This document shows positions 58,456-64,000 of a DNA stretch of 64,000 nt, one piece after another. The DNA lies in the NCBI GenBank assembly GCA_052116865.1, contig JBQKKG010000001.1:124001-188000 (forward strand), written 5' to 3'. The position numbers and the translations under genes were made by a program. Position 1 is the first letter of the stretch. Each line of letters starts with the position of its first letter. Under the pieces are notes generated by a model that worked only from the letters and a program-made list of their open reading frames with translations, did not search any database and had not been told where the DNA came from. This stretch comes from CAUPWF01 sp963515125. Lineage in GTDB: Bacteria > Bacillota > Clostridia > Lachnospirales > Lachnospiraceae.

Positions 58456-60939
58456 ATGTCTAAAACATTAATTATTGGAGGTGTGGCAGGTGGTGCTACA
58501 ACGGCTGCAAGATTAAGAAGAAAAGATGAATCGATGGATATTATTATATTTGAGAAGGGAGCGTATATTTCGTATGCAAATTGTGGATTACCTTATTATA
58601 TTGGTGATGTAATAAAAAGTAGGGATGCCTTATTATTGCAGACACCACAGATGATAAAGCAAAAGTTTAATATTGATGTCCGGGTGGCAAGTGAGGTTCT
58701 GGAAATCAGACCAGAAGAGAAGATAGTAATCGTGAAAGAGTTGGAAACAGGAAGAGTCTATCAAGAAAATTATGATACCTTGGTAATTGCAACTGGATCA
58801 TCGCCACTTAAGCCACCGATTCCTGGAATTGAAGGCAACAATATTTATACCCTATGGACCATCCCAGACATGGATATGATTAAAAAGGCAATCATTGAAA
58901 AAAATCCAAGAAGTGCAGCAGTTATAGGGGGTGGGTTTATTGGTCTTGAAATGGCTGAAAATCTTCATCATGCAGGAGTGAAGGTCAGTGTCATAGAAAT
59001 GCAAAATCAAGTCATGGCACCAATAGATTATGAGATGGCACAATTATTACAAGAGAATATGACACAGAATCAGGTGGAAGTAATTTTAGAGGATGGAGTA
59101 GATTCTTTTGAAGAAGTACAAGGAAGAACAATGATACGACTAAAGAGTGGGAAAGAGATAATTGTAGATATGGTTATTCTTTCCATTGGAGTAAAGCCAA
59201 ACAGTAAACTAGGTAATCAAGCAGGGCTTCAACTAAATACCCGTGGTGGTATTGTTGTAGACGAATATTTAAGAACATCCCAGCAGGATATTTATGCAGT
59301 GGGTGATGTAATTGAGGTAGAGCATTATGTTACAAAGAGTAAGACTATGATACCTCTTGCAGGGCCAGCAAATAAACAAGGCAGGATCTGCGCAGACAAT
59401 ATTACAGGAGGCAGAAAGGTCTATAAAGGAACAATGGGGACATCTATTGCGCAAGTATTTGATTTATCAGTTGCTACAGTAGGAATAAATGAAAAGACAT
59501 TGCAGGCAATGGGAAAAGAGAAGGCAAAAGATTACTTCAGTATTATCATTAATCAAAAATCTCATGCAGGATATTATCCAGGAGCTACCCCGATTACATT
59601 AAAATTACTCTTTGATACCACGGGTCATATATATGGAGCTCAAATTATTGGGCAAGATGGAGTAGATAAAAGAATTGACACCATCGCTACCACTATGTGT
59701 TTGGGTGGGACGGTGGAAGATCTAGCGGAATTAGAATTGGCATATGCCCCTCCTTTCTCTGCTGCAAAGGACCCTGTCAATATGCTAGGATTTGTGGCAC
59801 AAAATATATTAGAAGGATTGGTATCTTTTATCGATTACAAAGAATTGGATGCATTAATGAGTGATGAAAAAAAGAAAGGAACATATGTCATACTTGATGT
59901 CACAGAAGATGTAGAACGAATAGTTTATCAGATTCCAAATTCCTATCACATTCCATTAGGACGATTAAGGGAGCGGATGGAAGAATTAGCGAAAGATAAA
60001 TTGATTATACCATATTGTGCCATTGGTGTTCGGTCTTATAATGCGGCCAGAATATTAAGTCAGCATGGATTTCAACATGTGAAAGTCTTGGAAGCAGGGA
60101 CTGCTTTTTATAAATCCATGCATTATCAACAGATGAATTCTAGAGAAGAAGGCATTACAAGGGATAACGGCGTGGATAGAAATGACACAAATGGAATTCA
60201 AAAGGCAGTTAGGATATTAGATTGTTGTGGTTTGCAATGTCCAGGACCAATTATGAAAGTGAATGAATCGTTGGCTGAGATGCAAGAAGGTGAGGTCTTA
60301 CAGATTTGTGCAACAGACATGGGATTCGCTAGGGATGTAGAGGCTTGGTGCAGAAGAACTGGAAATCAATTGGTAGGCAAAGAACGAAAAGGGAAGGAGC
60401 AGATTGTATATATTCAGAAAGGTAAATCTAGATGTGAAGTTACCCAAAGAATCTCACACACAGAGTTACCACAGGGAAAAACACTTATTGTTTTTAGCGG
60501 GGATTTAGATAAGGTGTTGGCTGCCTTTATCATTGCAAATGGGGCAGCATCTATGGGAAGGCCAGTCACTATGTTTTTCACCTTTTGGGGACTAAATGCA
60601 TTGCGAAAAAGTGAAAAACAGCGGACAAAAAAACCATTTCTAGATCGTATGTTTGGGACAATGATGCCAAGAGGTACAAAGCGGTTAAAACTTTCCAAGA
60701 TGAATATGGCCGGGATGGGAACTCAAATGATGAAAAAGGTAATGAAGGATAAGAATGTGGATTCTTTAGAAGCATTGATGAAACAAGCTATGAAAAATGG
60801 TGTGAAGCTAATCGCCTGTACCATGTCTATGGATGTTATGGGAATTACTAGAGAAGAATTAATTGAAGGGGTGGAATTCGCAGGTGTGGCGTCTTATTTG
60901 GGGGATGCAGAGGAGTCCAATGTAAATCTATTTATATAG
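58456..60939 (+). CDS. CoA-disulfide reductase-rhodanese-TusA-DsrE multidomain protein
   Basis: An 827-residue cytosolic fusion. Residues 1-450: FAD/NAD(P)H disulfide reductase ('LIIGGVAGGATTAARLRR', catalytic Cys in 'YANCGLPYYIG', 'ATGSSPLKPPIPG', 'YAVGDVIEVEH'). About 460-555: rhodanese with active-site Cys in 'YCAIGVRSYNAARIL'. About 590-660: TusA-like 'LDCCGLQCPGPIMKVNESLAEM'. About 670-827: DsrE/DsrF-like 'LIVFSGDLDKVLAAFIIANGAASMGRPVTMFFTFWG'. The chain suggests persulfide made or reduced at the flavin and passed along sulfur carriers. ATG 58456 is preferred over GTG 58447. It is a monocistronic gene with terminators on both sides. Confidence 0.93.
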   Translation: MSKTLIIGGVAGGATTAARLRRKDESMDIIIFEKGAYISYANCGLPYYIGDVIKSRDALLLQTPQMIKQKFNIDVRVASEVLEIRPEEKIVIVKELETGRVYQENYDTLVIATGSSPLKPPIPGIEGNNIYTLWTIPDMDMIKKAIIEKNPRSAAVIGGGFIGLEMAENLHHAGVKVSVIEMQNQVMAPIDYEMAQLLQENMTQNQVEVILEDGVDSFEEVQGRTMIRLKSGKEIIVDMVILSIGVKPNSKLGNQAGLQLNTRGGIVVDEYLRTSQQDIYAVGDVIEVEHYVTKSKTMIPLAGPANKQGRICADNITGGRKVYKGTMGTSIAQVFDLSVATVGINEKTLQAMGKEKAKDYFSIIINQKSHAGYYPGATPITLKLLFDTTGHIYGAQIIGQDGVDKRIDTIATTMCLGGTVEDLAELELAYAPPFSAAKDPVNMLGFVAQNILEGLVSFIDYKELDALMSDEKKKGTYVILDVTEDVERIVYQIPNSYHIPLGRLRERMEELAKDKLIIPYCAIGVRSYNAARILSQHGFQHVKVLEAGTAFYKSMHYQQMNSREEGITRDNGVDRNDTNGIQKAVRILDCCGLQCPGPIMKVNESLAEMQEGEVLQICATDMGFARDVEAWCRRTGNQLVGKERKGKEQIVYIQKGKSRCEVTQRISHTELPQGKTLIVFSGDLDKVLAAFIIANGAASMGRPVTMFFTFWGLNALRKSEKQRTKKPFLDRMFGTMMPRGTKRLKLSKMNMAGMGTQMMKKVMKDKNVDSLEALMKQAMKNGVKLIACTMSMDVMGITREELIEGVEFAGVASYLGDAEESNVNLFI

Positions 60940-60961
60940 AAAAAGAATAGATTTCTGTAAT

Positions 60962-60999
60962 AATCAATAAGCCAGTACAAATAGTACTGGCTTATTGAG
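60962..60999. terminator. Perfect hairpin after the sulfur-relay fusion gene
   Basis: CAATAAGCCAGTAC and GTACTGGCTTATTG are exact complements around AAATA. Fourteen pairs make a strong hairpin, but there is almost no T-run, so it may protect the 3' end or act in either direction. Confidence 0.6.
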
Positions 61000-61177
61000 A
61001 GGTGAAATCTATGTAAAGTTTAATTGTTGTTAGGCGAGGACCAACAATCACACATGAGCTTTTTCTTATATATAACCGCCGTCCTCTGTTTTTCTATATT
61101 TATCATAACAGAAGAATGTGAGTGAATTGTGACAGAAAACAAAAGAAAATCTTAAAATTATTAATTAAAAATGAAGT

Positions 61178-61207
61178 ACGCGGAGTTAGTAAAACTCCGC
61201 GTAAAAA
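61178..61207 (-). terminator. Hairpin after the DUF1540 gene
   Basis: ACGCGGAGTT and AACTCCGCGT pair perfectly around a five-base loop (61178-61202). On the minus strand it lies 5 bases after the DUF1540 stop. It is preceded rather than followed by a T-run, so termination is uncertain but likely. Confidence 0.6.
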
Positions 61208-61381
61208 TTACATAGATTTGTTTTTAAAAGATTCGCAGTCAGTACATTCCACTTTTGTAGGGTTAGATTCGTGTGTACCTACCTTAATCTTGTCTAAGGT
61301 ACAATAATCTTCGCTTTTTGCATGGTGAGCACAGTTGCTAATAGAACATTGAATACTTTCATTCTTACCATTGATCATCAT
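61208..61381 (-). CDS. DUF1540 domain-containing small cysteine protein
   Basis: A 57-residue protein on the minus strand, too short for many gene callers. It fits DUF1540: 'IQCSISNCAHHAKSEDYCTLDKIKVG..VECTDCESF', with about five or six cysteines spaced C-x5-C-x9-C..C-x2-C and a His-His pair, probably a metal-binding site. The family is common in spore-forming clostridia and has no known function. GGAGA precedes ATG 61381 (a second ATG at 61378 is adjacent). Confidence 0.88.
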   Translation of the reverse strand: MMINGKNESIQCSISNCAHHAKSEDYCTLDKIKVGTHESNPTKVECTDCESFKNKSM

Positions 61382-61466
61382 AATAGATTCTCCTTTTCAT
61401 TTGTCAATTATTAGTGTTTGCATAATTGGAGAAAGTATGTGTGGTAATAAATAAAAATTTTTTTTG

Positions 61467-61628
61467 TCACTTACTAGAGCAAACCTCATAGTTTATCACC
61501 ATGGTGGAAAGCGTATCTCCAAGTTGTGTCAATTCAGCAGCAATTATTGCTGCGTTTTCTGGTGATGTAGATTCAAATATTTTACACGCAATTGCGGTAA
61601 TAAAAGCGGCACGTTCACATGGATTCAC
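61467..61628 (-). CDS. DUF6774-like small protein
   Basis: A 53-residue protein on the minus strand starting at GTG 61628 (MNPCERAAFITAIACKIFES.., then IIAAELTQLGDTLSTMVINYEVC). The N-P-C-E start, the 'L-T-Q-L-G-D-T-L' block and the late cysteine agree with DUF6774, small helical proteins of clostridia with unknown function. AGGGGTG upstream acts as ribosome-binding site. An opposite-strand frame of 70 codons over the same bases is a shadow. Confidence 0.7.
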   Translation of the reverse strand: MNPCERAAFITAIACKIFESTSPENAAIIAAELTQLGDTLSTMVINYEVCSSK

Positions 61629-61772
61629 GACAACACCCCTATTTAATATATGTAAGGGTTTTTGTAGTGTGAATGAGGTACAACTACCTGAAAAAGGAGC
61701 ATATATCTCTTAGTATTTAACAAGCTTACTAGATTGGCATACTATAAATAAAGAGATTTGGGAGTACATGAA

Positions 61773-62141
61773 ATGGTAAAAACAGAAAAATATAATATAA
61801 CTTTTTGTGGAAGGACTAGATTGCAAGAAGCAGAAGATTTTGCTGATGAGTGGAATAAAATTGCTAGGGAAGTTTCTTTGAAAACAAAAGTTTTTGTTGA
61901 GGCTGTATTTGAAGAAGAATATGAAAAATGTAAGAGCGTAGAATGCAAGGAAAAGTTGAAATGCATTCGTTTAAGAAGTATAAGAGAACCTGGTTTGTAT
62001 CCGATAAAGGAATCATATGCTAAATCTATAGTCCTAATAGTGGAGAAATTGAGGGAATATTATAATGAGGCCTATACAACAGTAGAAGTGACAGAAATTG
62101 ATATACAGACGCTTTTACCAAGTGCTTACGAAGTGATTTGA
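61773..62141 (+). CDS. Hypothetical protein, unrecognised
   Basis: A 122-residue soluble protein rich in Glu and Lys. It reads as alpha/beta with a beta start (YNITFCGRTRLQ), a helix (EAEDFADEWNKIAREV), a strand, and later 'SIVLIVEKLREYYNEAY' and 'TTVEVTEIDIQTLLP'. Four cysteines lie scattered, two in 'KCKSVECKEKLKC'. No family is recognised. ATG 61773 is chosen because GGGAG is eight bases before it. It stands between DUF6774 (opposite strand) and another unknown gene. Confidence 0.55.
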   Translation: MVKTEKYNITFCGRTRLQEAEDFADEWNKIAREVSLKTKVFVEAVFEEEYEKCKSVECKEKLKCIRLRSIREPGLYPIKESYAKSIVLIVEKLREYYNEAYTTVEVTEIDIQTLLPSAYEVI

Positions 62142-62287
62142 ATTCTATTAATTGAATACCACAATACAAGAACAAGAAAGGGCAGATGCGACCATTTGTG
62201 CCAAAATCAAGCAAGTTATGACATGGCAGTAGAACGTTTTAAAATAACATTGTATAATCTTGTTAAAAATTGAAAGGGACGTCGTTT

Positions 62288-62761
62288 ATGAAAAAAAGAG
62301 AAATCATACTGCCATTGTTAGCTTTGTTTTTTGTTTTGTTAGTAGGATTTATTATCTTTACTATAGGAAATGATAGAATCTTTAATAGTACACAAGAAGA
62401 ATTATATTTAGTACAAGAAGTTGATATAAATGGAAAATTTATATCTAGTAGAACCATTTCAGAAAAAGAATTTCAAATGATGAAAATACCTCCGGTGAAT
62501 AGGTACAGAAAGGGACAGCATGTACGTGACTGTAACCAAATAGTTACAACATTTTATAGACGTTTTTCTAATTGTGGTGTGTATTACTTTTTGCCTTCTA
62601 CAATTACATATATAGTTAAATTAAATCCAATGAAGTTATGGAGCTATAAGATTATAAGGAAACTATCTAGATATTTTGAATTCAAAGCAACAAACATAGA
62701 AAATGAATGCGCAACCTGGTGGATGACTAGGTTGCTTTTTATGTACTTGCCGAAAATATAA
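62288..62761 (+). CDS. Hypothetical single-pass membrane protein, possibly frameshifted at its end
   Basis: A 157-residue frame with one N-terminal membrane segment or uncleaved signal (IILPLLALFFVLLVGFIIFTIG, residues 5-26), then a polar outer part (ELYLVQEVDINGKFISSRTISEKEFQMM). The last third reads 'IENECATWWMTRLLFMYLPK', and these codons run through a rho-independent terminator at 62709-62741. That is unusual and suggests the original stop has been lost or a frameshift lies upstream. AAAGGGA precedes ATG 62288. No family recognised. Confidence 0.5.
   Translation: MKKREIILPLLALFFVLLVGFIIFTIGNDRIFNSTQEELYLVQEVDINGKFISSRTISEKEFQMMKIPPVNRYRKGQHVRDCNQIVTTFYRRFSNCGVYYFLPSTITYIVKLNPMKLWSYKIIRKLSRYFEFKATNIENECATWWMTRLLFMYLPKI
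62709..62741 (+). terminator. Terminator inside the 3' end of the preceding frame
   Basis: GCAACCT (62711-62717) pairs with AGGTTGC (62729-62735) around GGTGGATGACT, followed by TTTTT. It lies before the carbonic anhydrase gene and within the last codons of the unknown gene. Confidence 0.7.
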
Positions 62762-62807
62762 AATATCATTATAATTTAGAAAAAAGAAATGATAAAGAGG
62801 TTTGAAT

Positions 62808-63347
62808 ATGATAGATGAAATTATAAATTATAACAAAGGATTCATAGAACAAAAGAGATATAAACCTTTCGAGACCAGCAAATACCCAAATAAAAAGCTG
62901 GCAATTCTGACTTGTATGGATACCCGTCTTACGGAGCTCCTTCCAGCGGCTCTCGGCATCAAAAATGGAGATGCAAAGATTATCAAAAATGCAGGCGGAG
63001 TAGTTGATCATCCATATGGCAGCGTGGTGAGAAGCCTTCTTGTTGGAATATTATCTCTAGATGTGGAAGAAATTATGATTATTGGTCATACAGATTGTGG
63101 TGTACAGGGAATGGATGGAAAATCTATGCTTGGAAAACTGGAACAAAGGAATATTCCTCGTGAACATATAGAATTAATTGAAAAGAGTGGTATTGATTTG
63201 GAAAAATGGCTTGGGGGATTTGATTCTGCTGAAGAATCTGTAAAAAGTACAGTGGAAAGTCTAAAAGAACATCCGCTGATGCCGAAAGATATTGTAATAA
63301 GAGGGTTTATGATGGATTCTGTTACGGGAGAATTAAATATACTATAA
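62808..63347 (+). CDS. Beta-class carbonic anhydrase
   Basis: Interconverts CO2 and bicarbonate. The 179-residue protein has the zinc ligands and catalytic dyad of the beta class: Cys and Asp-Arg in 'LTCMDTRLTELLPAALGI', His and Cys in 'IIGHTDCGVQGM', with 'IIKNAGG' between them. The short length is that of the small Firmicute type. ATG 62808 is chosen since AAAGAGG is seven bases before it. It stands alone. Confidence 0.92.
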   Translation: MIDEIINYNKGFIEQKRYKPFETSKYPNKKLAILTCMDTRLTELLPAALGIKNGDAKIIKNAGGVVDHPYGSVVRSLLVGILSLDVEEIMIIGHTDCGVQGMDGKSMLGKLEQRNIPREHIELIEKSGIDLEKWLGGFDSAEESVKSTVESLKEHPLMPKDIVIRGFMMDSVTGELNIL

Positions 63348-63422
63348 AACATTTAAGGAAAGGGGAGATAGAAAAATCAGTGATGCATTTCATTTTGAAA
63401 ATAATATAGTATCATAATAAAA

Positions 63423-63466
63423 AAGAAAGGCTAGAAGCAAATAAAACCGCTACTCTTAGCCTTTGA
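63423..63466 (-). terminator. Terminator of tRNA-Gly
   Basis: On the minus strand AAAGGCTA and TAGCCTTT pair around a 23-base loop that can itself pair in part, followed by CTTTTTTATT. It begins a few bases after the tRNA 3' end. Confidence 0.7.
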
Positions 63467-63469
63467 AAA

Positions 63470-63539
63470 GCAGATAACGGGAATCGAACCCGCCTATCCA
63501 GCTTGGGAAGCTGGCATTCTACCGATGAACTATATCTGC
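63470..63539 (-). tRNA. tRNA-Gly (CCC)
   Basis: A complete cloverleaf on the minus strand: acceptor arms GCAGATA and TATCTGC, D-arm around TTCATCGGTAGAA, anticodon stem CCAGC/GCTGG with loop TTCCCAA (anticodon CCC), T-arm GCGGG-TTCGATT-CCCGT. CCA is not encoded. A terminator follows, so it is a single-gene transcript. Confidence 0.95.
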
Positions 63540-63573
63540 ATAAATACAGTTTACCACTTTTTGTAAAAAAATC

Positions 63574-63610
63574 AATAGAACTTTAAGAAATCTTAAGGTT
63601 CTATTTTTTG
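63574..63610. terminator. Hairpin between tRNA-Gly and the TVP38 gene
   Basis: TAGAACTTTAAG (63576-63587) pairs with CTTAAGGTTCTA (63592-63603), one G-U pair, loop AAAT, followed by TTTTTT. It could act in either direction and is oddly placed upstream of both divergent genes. Confidence 0.6.
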
Positions 63611-63673
63611 AATGTTAAGATCTATTTGTTATGCTATGAGAACAAACTTGCAACAAGAAGAGGAGAAAAACAA

Positions 63674-64000
63674 ATGAAAAAAGGAGAAGGCTATAATTTC
63701 AGGCGACTCACACAACTTATTTCAATCTTAGGAATTCTATTCGTAATTGGATTTTGCATATATGGTTTTCAAACAGGTATATTCACAAAGATAGATATAC
63801 TTCAAAAGGCGATAAAAGATTTAGGTATCATGGGACCATTGCTGTTTATTACGATTCAAATTGTACAAGTCATTGTACCTGTTATACCAGGTGGAGTAAC
63901 TCTAGCAGCAGGTGTGGTTCTTTTTGGTCCATGGTTTGGATTTTTTTATAATTATGTAGGTATAATTACCGGATCTATTATAGCATTTATGCTAGCAAGG
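63674..64000 (+). CDS. TVP38/TMEM64 family membrane protein (partial, cut by window end)
   Basis: The first 109 residues of a membrane protein. Helices at about 14-32, 52-72 and 75-105; the block 'GPLLFITIQIVQVIVPVIPGGVTLAAGVVLFGPWFGFFYNYVGIITGSIIAFMLAR' is typical of the TVP38/TMEM64 (SNARE-associated, DedA-like) family, probably involved in lipid handling. The rest of the gene lies outside the window. AGGAG precedes ATG 63674. Confidence 0.85.
   Translation, partial: MKKGEGYNFRRLTQLISILGILFVIGFCIYGFQTGIFTKIDILQKAIKDLGIMGPLLFITIQIVQVIVPVIPGGVTLAAGVVLFGPWFGFFYNYVGIITGSIIAFMLAR

Noticed and set aside
61501..61713. Plus-strand 70-codon frame
   Set aside because: It lies over the DUF6774-like gene on the opposite strand, which has a ribosome-binding site and family pattern; the plus frame has neither.
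1..64000. CRISPR arrays, prophage and rRNA operons
   Set aside because: I saw no regularly spaced repeats, no block of phage structural genes and no rRNA sequence in the window.

Overview
The window looks like chromosomal DNA of an anaerobic, spore-forming, AT-rich Firmicute of the Clostridia, most like the Lachnospiraceae. The reasons are spore genes (splB, a SpoVAF-type GerA protein, CotF-like proteins), anaerobe genes (hcp, hemerythrin, a double MinD/NifX iron-sulfur cluster, CoA-disulfide reductase fusion), strong Shine-Dalgarno sequences, many TTG/GTG starts, and small families typical of clostridia (DUF1540, DUF6774, DUF3781, DUF3793, DUF134). This is inference from gene content; no rRNA is present.

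Layout. 1-2.4 kb is a worn accessory edge: IS3-family and serine-recombinase remnants, then an ASCH-like/DUF5131 pair and DUF3781. 2.5-6.3 kb holds a TetR gene with its own operator and a GNAT-alpha/beta hydrolase fusion, a methyltransferase behind a leader-peptide attenuator, and a hemerythrin protein. A stand-alone structured RNA (about 6450-6668) precedes a six-gene polyamine operon (speD-speA-speE-speB-carboxynorspermidine synthase-nspC, 6.9-13.2 kb) that encodes two routes to spermidine. 13.3-22 kb has an MFS relic, splB, a TetR/ABC/FtsX efflux-type unit, a TipA-like MerR regulator and a MATE pump behind a second attenuator of the same kind as the methyltransferase's. 22-24.3 kb is a MutS2-like ATPase without an Smr domain, behind a leader with short ORFs and two hairpins.

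24.4-28.6 kb carries DUF3793, flavodoxin, the regulator DUF134 and a NifX-MinD-MinD-NifX set resembling the 'orange protein' cluster. 28.8-35.2 kb is a lipoprotein followed by a zinc/manganese-type ABC uptake operon with an extra lipoprotein and two YibE/F membrane proteins. 35.4-39 kb is class Ia ribonucleotide reductase. 39.2-42.1 kb is a complete agr quorum-sensing locus in the order A-C-B-D; its AgrD has serine instead of cysteine at the ring position. 42.2-46.2 kb encodes c-di-GMP proteins (HD-GYP; a 1019-residue REC-GGDEF-EAL-PAS-REC-GGDEF protein).

46.2-54.3 kb has a shortened YccF, aspA, an Lrp regulator, a CheW protein split by a zinc-binding CZB domain, TPP-riboswitch-controlled thiC, a SpoVAF-like germination protein, a membrane GGDEF protein and TspO. 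54.4-61 kb is a redox/spore-coat stretch: FAD-Rieske oxidoreductase with two small coat-type genes, hcp fused to DUF1858, and a CoA-disulfide reductase-rhodanese-TusA-DsrE fusion. 61-64 kb has small DUF1540 and DUF6774 genes, two unrecognised genes, a beta-carbonic anhydrase, tRNA-Gly(CCC) and the start of a TVP38/TMEM64 membrane protein cut by the window edge.

The signals I consider most worth following are the pair of matching leader-peptide attenuators (methyltransferase and MATE), the Smr-less MutS2 with its own attenuator-like leader, the structured RNA, and the serine-type AgrD.
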